DNA of 64,000 bases, taken from assembly GCF_033473495.1 (NCBI RefSeq), contig NC_088941.1, forward strand, positions 2,046,001 through 2,110,000, written 5' to 3'. A program made the translations under genes and the position numbers. This DNA comes from Cercospora beticola (taxonomy: Eukaryota > Ascomycota > Dothideomycetes > Mycosphaerellales > Mycosphaerellaceae). Positions 55,295 through 64,000 of the stretch are shown in pieces (positions within the stretch are counted from its first letter, which is position 1; each line of letters begins with the position of its first letter). The notes beneath the pieces were generated by a model. The model worked only from the letters and a program-made list of their open reading frames with translations, had not been told where the DNA came from and ran no database searches.

Positions 55295-55747
55295 ATGGGG
55301 AAAAGCTCGAGATCCAGCGCAATCAAAAAGAACAACCAGGCACTGAAGAAGAAAGTCTTCGGGCCTGTAGAAACTGCTCGCATCGAACGACAGAATGCAA
55401 AATTACTGGCACTTGCCCAGGCGCCCAAAGAACTGGTGATGGAAGACAACAGTGAGTCTCTCGCCCAAACCACCTCTCTGGATCCCATGCTGACTCTTGA
55501 TACTGTAGAAGCCGACCGAGAAGACCCCACTTCAGCAGAAAAAGAACCCGAGGAGAGCACGAAAGACACAACAATGGACGTCGACGAGGAGTCCGGAAAA
55601 CCCAAGCGCAGCAAGCGCGAAATCGCACGCATGCAAGAAGCACGCAAAGCCCGCGCCGTCTCCAAACTCCGAGGTTCACGATCACGACCGCGAAATCAGA
55701 AAGAATTCCCTGCGCACAAATTGAAAAAGAAGGTACACAAGCGGTGA
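55295..55747 (+). CDS. DUF2423 small nucleolar-type protein
   Basis: Exons 55295-55451 and 55509-55747 give about 131 residues. The 57-nt intron has GTGAGT, a GCTGAC branch and TAG, is a multiple of three and has no stop, so the unspliced frame is also open (150 codons). The N-terminus (MGKSSRSSAIKKNNQALKKK, then VFGPVETARIERQNAKLLAL) matches DUF2423 as I recall it, including yeast YBL028C, which is nucleolar and associates with early 60S precursors. The middle is acidic (MDVDEE) and the end is Lys/Arg-rich. A ribosome-assembly role is inferred from the family. Confidence 0.8.
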   Translation: MGKSSRSSAIKKNNQALKKKVFGPVETARIERQNAKLLALAQAPKELVMEDNSESLAQTTSLDPMLTLDTVEADREDPTSAEKEPEESTKDTTMDVDEESGKPKRSKREIARMQEARKARAVSKLRGSRSRPRNQKEFPAHKLKKKVHKR

Positions 55748-56499
55748 AAGAAATGCTTTGCGGGTACAAAAGATACGAGAATTTTCCTTTTCTTCAAAGG
55801 AAATGATCTTTGCTTCGGCTAGATCGCCGAAATACCCATGTGCGACTACTGCCGCTGGGGCTATGGGTAGGGCGGGGACACGCTCAACATTACGATCATG
55901 TGAAGAGACGGGCGGATGAATGAGTCCCGCGGCTCGTGCATCGGACGCAAAGCCATGACTGCGTATTCGCAGGGTCGGCTGGTGGGGAGGGCTTTCTGGG
56001 TGTCACGAAGCAATGCAGCTGTGAGGCGGGCGCTGGGTCCCTTTACTATGTACAGCCTAGGGTTGTGGCGTTGCTAAGTGCGCAGGGAAAACGGCTGATA
56101 TGCATACGAGGGGCTTGAAGTGGTACTTGACACATTCTCAGTAAAAAGTAATGATGGCTGCGTCTACATACGGTCTGTGGTCGACCCTTCAGCTACTTGA
56201 AGACATTACATCGAATCAAAAACTTGATGCTGGACCCTTCATGGTTCTCATAGTAGACCCGCTTTTGGTACTTGGGTATCATATTTCTGGCATAACCTTG
56301 TTTCGGCATGCAAAATAGCCTCCTCTTCATCTCGAAAAGGAAATTTTTCTTCTGTATTACTGTAAACATTGTGTGTTTCGTCAGTGAGCGTATATGACCG
56401 CCAAATCGCGAGTCTCGGTTCTCTCAATATGCGCCTTTGAGGCTCCATCTCTTCTTCGCCATGGCCGCATGCGCCACATATCATTACAAGTCGTTTCGA
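55748..56499. other. convergent intergenic, 0.75 kb
   Basis: 3' flanks of the DUF2423 gene and of the TM198-like gene. No gene seen. Confidence 0.5.
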
Positions 56500-59400
56500 C
56501 TACTCCTTGACTCGGCTTTGCATTCGCAGGAGGGCGGCTTGGTGGGCATCGTTCATGCCGCCCATCCGCATGTGCTGGTCCATTTGCGCCTGCATCTGGC
56601 GCTTGTGATCGTCTCTCATCTTCTTCTCCACTTCGGCCTGCATTCTTGCTGCGCGCAGCATATCCATTTGATTCTCTGTGGTAACCACGGGCGCGCGTTG
56701 CTGATCGACTTGAACAGCTGAGTTGCGCCATTGGCTCCAGTTCATCGCTTGTTTGCTGGCGTCATGATTGCTGTATCCTTGTGGCTGATGGGAGTCATAG
56801 ATGGGATTGGACATTCTCCGGTTAGTTGTCGGCAAAGCCAGCGATGAGCGCCACGGGTTCGCTGGAACTTCAGCCATTACGGATAAGCGGCGATGTTGCG
56901 TGAGGTCTGCCGCGGACGCGTTATATTGTGCCAGAGAAGACTGGCGTTTAACGTGAGCCTTGCGTTCGGCAAGAGTCATATCTTCTTCGTCAATTTCATT
57001 CCCCGCGGCCCTGACAGTGTCGGAGATCGAAGTGTTTGAGCTTGTGTTGGGTTGCGACCCGCCCTTTGAAGTGTGATCTGAAGAGGTTGATGCGGTGCCC
57101 GGAGGCGCTTGCGGGTTTGCCGTCATGAAGGAAGTAGTGGTCAAGCGTGCGTCCAGACGGTCTTGCCTGGCATCAAGAAGATTTGTAGTGCTGGATCTGT
57201 GTCTCGGCCCAAGCGACCAGCGCTTCGCAGACTGCGGTCCATTACTGGTGTCGGGTCGAGTAGGTATAGCAGGCGACGACGGACGTTGACCGGCGAGATT
57301 GAGTATCGAGGCGTTCCGCGAGGGAGCCCTCGCCGGAGGAGACAGGTTGTTTAGTGCTGTAGTACTGCTCATGCCACTGAGTCTCTTTGCCAGTGGGAGA
57401 TCCCAGTCGTCGTCCTCACGCTGCGGCACACGAGTGTTAGCCGAAGCCACGACACTTAGACGCTTACTTGCTGCATCGATGACATCTGCCTTCGGCGTGA
57501 CCTTTGCGATGGGCTCGGGCTTCGGTGCAGGTGGCGGTGGAGCTGCGTTGTTCTCTTCCGCTCTTGCAGCAGTCGCTGCATCTGCCATCTCCACTTGCAC
57601 AGCATCACTTGTGTGCTCTTCGACCTCCTCGAGGGGGACCGGCTCAGCCCGACTGACTTCCTTCGCCCATTCGTTTGTTCTGTATGTAGAAGCGGCCCTA
57701 GACAGCTTCTTTGGGAGTCGGTCTTTCAGATATTCTTGGGACTCTGCCTTGGGAATCGTGGCACCGGCAAAGTATGACCCTTCCCCGGTGCGTGCACTAT
57801 GGGGAGTAGTAGGTATCCTCGGGCTAGAACCTCGTCGTGAGCCACGCGTACTCTTGCGGTGCAGACATAATGCTTCGTCGTCCTCATCCTCCAGGAAGGG
57901 TTCTTGTTGTTGCATTGGTGTCGTTGTGTTCGACCAGGTCATGTATAGTGATGCTGGTCGTGACAGTCGAACGGACAGAGCGTCCATATCCGGTGCCTCT
58001 GCGGCCGTGGCTGCGATCGAAGAAGCAACATCGTCTTCTTGGACTTCGAATGGAGTTTCGGTTTCTTGCATGGCATGGTGTGCAGATAAAGAGGCCATCG
58101 ACAAAGGACGAACTTCGCGAGTCCGTCGTTCACTGCTTGGCACATCCAGGTTACTGCTTTCACGACTTCCGGCATGGCTTATTCCTAGACCCGGCGTACC
58201 AGCCGATGAAGCAAGTGGGGATTGCATTGGGGATGTGGCAGGTACAGGATGCTCCGAGTCAAACTCCAGAGGCGGCAGACTGGGCGCCGTTGACGACCTT
58301 TTGTTGCTGGCTGACAACCGGTCCAGGCTTGCAGCCGACTTGCGTGTCATCAATGAGGGAATTCGTGCCGAAGAAAGTCGCTTCTCGACTGTCCGAGGTG
58401 GAACCTCATTGCCATCGATGTCGAGATCCTTCTCGCTTGTAGCCACCGAATCAACGCGAGCTTCGGCGGTCTTCTTGCCCTCGTACTGGCCTTCCCAATC
58501 TCCACGTTCTCGAGCGACCTGCGCTTCAATGTCGCGGCCCACTTCAGCCTCTTCGACATCTCGAGCTTCTTGCTCTGCTAAGCGATCGGCTTCGCGCTTG
58601 GCCTTTTGCTCCTTTACGATCTTCCAAATCTTGATTTGAGAAAGCACACCGAAGCAGGTTATCACGATCACAGCTCCAATTTCAGCCCGCATGTCGCGGG
58701 TGATGGGGTATGAATCAACGAACGGAGGGAAGACGTCTGGGTTAATATCTGTGCGGGGTCAGTACGTTGAGAGCACAGATGGGCGGTGCGACGCTTACCC
58801 CAGATGTACACCCAAAACTCTTTGAGCCCAGCCCTGCTGAAGCAATCGATCCCAAGGATGAAAGCATAAGCACCAGCGAATGAAGTGCATGCTATGATAC
58901 CGTACACTCTCGTGAAGCGACTGATGTATAACGAGAATGACCCGGCGCAGAAAAGTCCAATCAAGATAATCTTGCCAGGCTTGTTCTTAATGAGGCCTCC
59001 GGGCGACAGAACTAGAAGCCACATGGCCAGGGAGAAGCCTCCAAGAAGACATCCAAAGCCCTCGGAGACTTCCTTGAATATGAGCGCCAGAGCTCCCAGG
59101 GCTGAGCCGCCGACTACGCCAGCAATGAGATAAGCACCCTGTATGGCTTTGGAGATAGGAGGACTCATGAGGTATACGATCAGGACTTCGATGCCAAGCG
59201 CAATGAGCAGTGATGTGCTGAGGAACGTCTGCGTGGGTCTGTGTTTGATACCCACGAACCCAAGGCCCAGACCAGCTGACATGAGGATGGCTCCGGCGAC
59301 ACCTAGGGCAGGAGTAAGTTCTGGTTGTATCGGAAGGTCGTTCGGATCGATGTCGGTTCCATTGGCGTAAGTGAGGTTCGCATTGCTCGTAGTCAAGGAC

Positions 59401-59672
59401 GTCTCAATTGGTCGAGCGGTGATCACAGAGGTCGCATCGCCGACTTCCGTGTCTTCAGACGTCGTCGTGGGGGCGTCATCTCCATTCTTGCCTGTCTCTT
59501 TAGATTGCGTCGGTTCCGGCGTTCGTGAGCTGTCTTCCACGGTCGTGCTGGCCTGAATGTCTGTCGCGGTAGCTGTAGTGTCCTGTCGAACCCGCAGTCG
59601 AGGTCTGGCGCCAAGCTCTTCGGCGCATGACAATGCGAACAAGAGCGTGACCGTTGCGAGAGGGAGCCGCAT
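56500..59672 (-). CDS. TM7S3/TM198-like (DUF4203) membrane protein
   Basis: Exons 58799-59672 and 56500-58748 give about 1040 residues. The first ATG in frame (59672) gives a signal peptide (MRLPLATVTLLFALSCA). A Thr/Ser-rich lumenal or external part (about residues 25-120, with sequons) follows. Then come seven or so membrane helices at about 125-335 (ALGVAGAILMSAGLGLGFVG; FGCLLGGFSLAMWLLVLSPGG; VIVITCFGVLS), the DUF4203 domain. The remaining 680 residues form a long cytoplasmic tail: first a charged coiled coil (KIVKEQKAKREADRLAEQEA), then disordered Ser/Pro/Arg sequence. Function is unknown; a membrane transporter-like or scaffold role is only a guess. The intron at 58749-58798 has GTAAGC and CACAG ends. 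Confidence 0.85.
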
Positions 59673-62589
59673 GATGGGCGTCTGATCTCGCAAGCAGGTG
59701 GCAGTGGTTCAGTTATCTACGCTTCCTGCATCACTCGCTGTGACCCTCGGAGCTAGATATCAACAGCAAAACGATCGTGCCGAAAGGTGGTTCGGTCGCC
59801 AGTGGTCGGTACAGGCCGTCCGGTAGGGAGAAACGTCTGAAACCGCTGTTGAAATTGTGTGATGAAGAATATGGAAAAGAGTACGCGACAAGCGAAGAGG
59901 AGCTGTGAGAAGAGAAACACGCCTGGATCTGACAACCTGGTCGAATGCCTACGAGCTCCTCGCCCGGGTCGCCCAGTTGTGTGGTTCAGATCACAGGACG
60001 CGAGAAGGCGTAGTTTGAAAGTGCTCGAGAGGCGCGCGGCGGACCTTCTTCTTCACGGGGCGAGAGAGGCCGTGAGGGTCGGACGGCAGAGGTGTTCCAT
60101 CGCGGAAGTCTGGCTTCCAATGGCGGCCAATCCTGCGTCATGTCCATATAGACGACGGATCTCCTCAATAGACTCCATACCCGAATAGGAAATCAGGTAT
60201 ATCCATGCTCAGCGCCACGGGCTGCTCGCCGTGGCTTGGGGATAGCAGGGTTGCGCTTCCGCGAACAGGCACGCCTGCAGGCCAACCACTTCTCGCGCTG
60301 CTCATCCGCCGGTATCTCGACGTCCAGACGCATCGCAGGCGTGTCTCGCACCGCTGGCTCGCCGATGCATCGACGCGGGTTGCGCATCCGGTGGAGCAGC
60401 GCATCGACGGACGGCTGGCAAGCGACGGCGGTAATTTCGACCACCGCGCGCGCCCTCCGCCCAATGTCGCGTCATCTGGGCTGGGCGTGTGAAGCAGCAC
60501 AGCGCGACTGTTGGTCAATCACGGCGAGTCGGCGAGGAAATGAAGTGCTGGCCCTATGCAGATGGAGCTTAGCTGCCGTCTCGCACGCGTTCACGCGTTT
60601 CCACACACAGCGCAAGTCTGGAGAACCCAAGGACGATCTGCGGTCTCACCAACCTGCAACGCCTTCGTCGCATCACAACAGCACTTCCTCGCCCAACCGT
60701 TGCCAACGTCTGCTCGAGCGCAGCACCCGGCCACACGTTCGCTGTGACACAGCATCTTTTCGCGCGCCGCCTCTCTGTCTCAGGGTCCGCGCCCACGGAG
60801 TCCTCCGCGCCCTCCTGACCACTGTTTATATTATACTTTCCCGTGGCGGAGAATATAATAACATGGGCCGCGTGCTCCCGCCTCGCCAAATATCCTTGCA
60901 CTTTCGCGAGACGTGGATCGTCGTCGCGTTTGGGCGACGATGATCCCAGAACGGATCACCCGAGCGAACACACACAGCACGTGCTAGTGGAGGATATCCT
61001 TGCTGGGTTGAGCACTTCCGCCGACATCGATTGCTCCACAGCGGGCAGGACATCGCGATGCCGCGGAAGCCATTGCACCTCATCATTCTCAGACTGGCGT
61101 CCGATAGTGGCTCATGATAGCAGGCAGTATCGTGGGCCTGACGCAAAGCCATCGAACAAGTTCCTCACGGTCTCGCTGCGAAGCAACAATGGTCGTGCTC
61201 GATCGTGTCTCACGGAGTCGCCATCCAACACGCATACTCGACGTACCATCCGGTTACCCGCAGCATCTCACCACGGCGACCGGACGCGGCTCATGCCACG
61301 AATGACCCGTCCTATCCTGAGAGCCTACCGGTCTCACATCCAAGGCCGTGTGCAATGGCATAAACCTGATTAGCAGTATGGTCGAGGCCACGAAGGGCAG
61401 TCGCTGTTGTCTTCAGGTCGATGGCTTAACGGCGTCTCGGACCCTGGGCCCTTCGAAGCAAAGCTGACATTTCCTGGTATGGGGTAGACCGCGCTCTGCA
61501 GGCATAGCGCATGACTTTGAGATGACATAATTCATCAGCGTGGTGCTCAAGCACAAACACACATTCTTGCTGATTGCTAGCTAACTCCTGGTCGAGAGCT
61601 TTACAGGCCATACCACTGAAGATCGAAGATATCGCGTGTTCGTGGACAGAAGCAGAAGACCGGACCAGCCCTCGTGAGGCGCAAGCCATATCCTGCGAAA
61701 AATGTCTCGGATTTCTAGGAATACTGGCCCGGCCCTGTCGGACATTCTGCGACCCAGTAGTAGACAAAAATACTTGAATCCATCCAGGTTCTCATGGCGC
61801 AGGTTACTGCCTCATGCTTGACAATCTACCATACATTGTTGGAAAGTAGCTGCTTTGTACTGTAGCGCACGTCGTCAGAGACCAATATGATCTCGTGGCT
61901 CCATGGGCTGCCCATGATCAGCATGGGCATTGTCAATTTCGATGACGGGGATCCTCGGGATGTGCGTCTTTGGAGCCGCACATTGCCCATTACTTGCTTT
62001 CGACATTGGATGAAATCTATTCCGACCATGGCTTAGAAGCTTCTCTAGCTATGCATAGCGCTGGGTTTCGTCATCTGTTAAGGTCATTTTCTGGACGTGG
62101 CTTGAACTCAAAATAGCATCCACGACTTGAAGGCTACTCTTCACATGGACTTTGATTCGAGGTCTGCGGCCTATCTGGCGGAGTCCGGGTCACGGTTGAA
62201 GACACATGCAAACATACTTTACGAGTGCTCAGAGTGCACGCTGCAATGAACAGTTGCATCGCCGCCAGGACACGACTCGGTTGTTGCCAAGCGATCGTCA
62301 GATTTTTGACTGACCTCATTGCGCAGAGTTGACGGCGCTACGCAGGTTTATGGCGTTCGAATAGAGCTCTACAGCGTCTGCACTTTCCTCATCGAGCATT
62401 CTTGAACACAGATCCTTTGCCTACCGGCAGTAGCTCGCGACGGATCTTTACGTGGCGCACTTTCTTCGACCTGTGACCCATCTCCACGCTTGAAAATGTC
62501 TGTTTCAACGGTGCCTGTCCACTGTCTGGACCTGTTTAAAGGTCTTCGCAAACGCCACTCATGATTTGGAAGTCGGCACTTTTTTAAGC
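59673..62589. other. intergenic, 2.9 kb
   Basis: The longest stretch without a supported gene. Open frames of up to 235 codons (60236-60943) and others on both strands overlap one another, are Arg/Ser/His-rich and lack domains. A TATATTATA-like stretch lies at 60825-60836. It may hold promoters of the flanking genes, a noncoding RNA or a gene with short exons that I cannot resolve. Confidence 0.4.
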
Positions 62590-64000
62590 ATGGAGGTCCT
62601 TCTGTCTGACCTTGGCAAGAAATACCCAAGGAACCCAGCACTTATCGGAAGTGACGATGACAATGATATCATCTCATTCGATGCCCTAAGTCAACAGGTC
62701 GAGCAGTTGCGAGAGAATTTTGTCCAATGTGGAGTGTCTCACGGCTCTGTCGTAGCACTCACACTCCAGAATTCGACTCACCTAGCTCTGATATTCCTGG
62801 CGCTACTCGCTTGTGATGCTACCATTGCTCCCCTTAACCCGAAGTTCAAGGCGAGCGAATATGAGTACTACCTTGAAGATGCCGACGCGCAATTCATCGT
62901 GGCGCCGTCGGCCGCCTGGTCGTCGGAGAGTGCTTTGGCATCAGCTACAGACGGCCTACAATGTGCGAGGTTAGAGTGCTTTCACGAGGAGAAGTCATTG
63001 CGCGTCAAACAAGTAGGCTCGGCAAAAGGAGCGCTGCCATCCTCAGACGCAATCGGCAACACAGCTCTGATATTGCACACGTCCGGAACCACAGGGAAAC
63101 CGAAACGAGTACCGCTTACGCTGGCAAACTTACTCGCCTCCACGCACAACGTGATCGAGGCGTACAAGCTGGACGATACTGACCGGACAGTGCTTCTGAT
63201 GCCCTTGTTCCACATCCATGGCATCGTCGCCGGATTGCTCGCACCGCTGCTCTGCGGCGCTGGCGTAGTCATTCCAGTCAAGGGTGTGTCGGATGACTTC
63301 TGGCAAACATTTGTGAATCACAATGCGACTTGGTGGACAGCAACTCCTACGCATCAAAATGTTATTCTCGGCCTACCCAAACCGACCTTCAAAACTCAGC
63401 TGCGTTTCATTCGGTCATGTTCGTCCGCTCTGTCCCCGCAAGACCTCCAGCGATTAGAAGAGGCATTTGGTGTTCCAGTCCTACAAGCATATGCTATGAC
63501 CGAGAACGCACATCACATTGCCTCCCAAGTACTCGGCAGAGATCGAAAACCTGGCTCAGTCGGATATCCGTCACCCAACGTCGACGTCGTCGTTGTTGAT
63601 GATGCTGGAAAAGTTCTGAGCAGTGACCAAACTGGTGAAATTGCGATCAAAGGTAAATCCACCACGTTAGGATATCTGGGAAATCCAGAAGCCAATGCCA
63701 AGGCCTTCACGAGCTCAGGCCACTTCAGAACTGGCGACCGAGGGTTCTTCGACAAAGATGGTTGTCTGTTTTTGACAGGCCGTTTGAAAGAGATGATTAA
63801 CAAGGGAGGCGAAAGTTTGAGTCCGGTCGAGATAGATAACGTCTTGGTCTCGCATGAGAAAGTCGCCGAAGCTGTATCGTTTGCTGTCCCGGATGAAGTG
63901 TATGGAGAAGACATCGGGGCCGCGATCGTTCTTGCGAAGGGTCAAAAGCTGGCAGAGTCTGAACTGATCGCTTGGCTGAGGGAAAAAGTCTCGGAAACGA
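62590..64000 (+). CDS. PCS60: PCS60-like acyl-CoA synthetase (5' part, cut by window edge)
   Basis: An unbroken frame from the ATG at 62590 to the window end (470 codons, no intron so far). It is an adenylate-forming enzyme: ILHTSGTTGKPKRVPLTLAN (P-loop, about residues 160-180), LFHIHGIVAGLLAPLLCGAG, QAYAMTENAHHIA (A5), FRTGDRGFFDKDGCLFLTGR (A7/A8) and EMINKGGESLSPVEID. The FHIHG and ATWWTATPTHQ blocks match the peroxisomal Pcs60/Fat2 type, which in yeast and plants is an oxalate-CoA ligase. A peroxisomal targeting tail would lie beyond the window and cannot be seen. Confidence 0.85.
   Translation, partial: MEVLLSDLGKKYPRNPALIGSDDDNDIISFDALSQQVEQLRENFVQCGVSHGSVVALTLQNSTHLALIFLALLACDATIAPLNPKFKASEYEYYLEDADAQFIVAPSAAWSSESALASATDGLQCARLECFHEEKSLRVKQVGSAKGALPSSDAIGNTALILHTSGTTGKPKRVPLTLANLLASTHNVIEAYKLDDTDRTVLLMPLFHIHGIVAGLLAPLLCGAGVVIPVKGVSDDFWQTFVNHNATWWTATPTHQNVILGLPKPTFKTQLRFIRSCSSALSPQDLQRLEEAFGVPVLQAYAMTENAHHIASQVLGRDRKPGSVGYPSPNVDVVVVDDAGKVLSSDQTGEIAIKGKSTTLGYLGNPEANAKAFTSSGHFRTGDRGFFDKDGCLFLTGRLKEMINKGGESLSPVEIDNVLVSHEKVAEAVSFAVPDEVYGEDIGAAIVLAKGQKLAESELIAWLREKVSET

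Noticed and set aside
57299..58639. 446-codon plus-strand frame opposite the TM198-like gene
   Set aside because: It is Ser/Arg/Ala-rich low-complexity sequence antisense to the disordered tail of the real gene, with no domain.
60236..60943. 235-codon plus-strand frame
   Set aside because: Arg/His/Ser-rich composition with competing frames on both strands; no domain, signal or plausible start context.
1..64000. Search for transposons, CRISPR arrays, rRNA or a secondary-metabolite cluster
   Set aside because: I saw no terminal repeats with a transposase, no regular spacer arrays, no rRNA, and no polyketide, peptide or terpene synthase. The single adenylate-forming enzyme at the right edge is of the peroxisomal CoA-ligase type.

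Overview
The window is nuclear DNA of a filamentous ascomycete. A Dothideomycete of the Mycosphaerellales type is my best guess, but this rests on gene content and style only. Spliceosomal introns of about 45-110 nt have GT-AG ends and CTAAC/CTGAC-like branch sites. There are no operons, ribosome binding sites or prokaryotic features. I reconstructed 24 protein-coding genes on both strands, 17 of them with introns. For every spliced model except the broken one at 17.0-17.8 kb, the exon lengths add up to an intact reading frame. I see no rRNA, convincing tRNA, transposon, integrated virus or CRISPR array.

Layout. 0.8-6.1 kb: two secreted Ser/Thr-rich surface proteins, one probably GPI-anchored and one with two PAN-like modules. 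6.5-16.6 kb: CYK3 (cytokinesis), a C2H2-like zinc-finger protein and an M18 aminopeptidase of the LAP4/APE1 type. 17-25 kb: a gene with a disrupted frame, a membrane-anchored PhoD-family phosphatase, a short transcription factor with both C2H2 and Zn2Cys6 fingers, and an unknown protein. 25.6-31 kb: a bZIP factor with HapX/Yap5-like cysteine motifs, a PQ-loop membrane protein and an AIG2/GGCT-like enzyme. 31-37 kb: a ULP2-type SUMO protease and a probably mitochondrial SsuA/THI5-like binding protein. 38-43 kb: a Thr-rich surface protein, a GPI-anchored cupredoxin and uracil phosphoribosyltransferase. 44-51 kb: WAPL (cohesin release), a small hypothetical protein, a promethin-like lipid-droplet protein and the RNA polymerase I subunit A49. 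51-64 kb: a Cys/His-rich small protein, a SIZ/PIAS SUMO ligase, a DUF2423 nucleolar protein, a TM7S3/TM198-like membrane protein with a long tail, and the start of a PCS60-like acyl-CoA synthetase cut by the window edge.

Most of this is ordinary housekeeping chromosome rather than a gene cluster. Loose themes are SUMO (ligase and protease about 17 kb apart), chromosome biology and cytokinesis (WAPL, CYK3), and the cell surface (four secreted or wall proteins). I found no convincing new multi-gene system. The most useful observations are gene-structure details (a 12-nt micro-exon, and two short introns that conserve frame and lack stops) and protein oddities: a complete transglutaminase triad in CYK3, a coiled-coil extension on the M18 peptidase, a bZIP with an iron-sensor-like architecture, and a DNA-binding protein without a regulatory domain.
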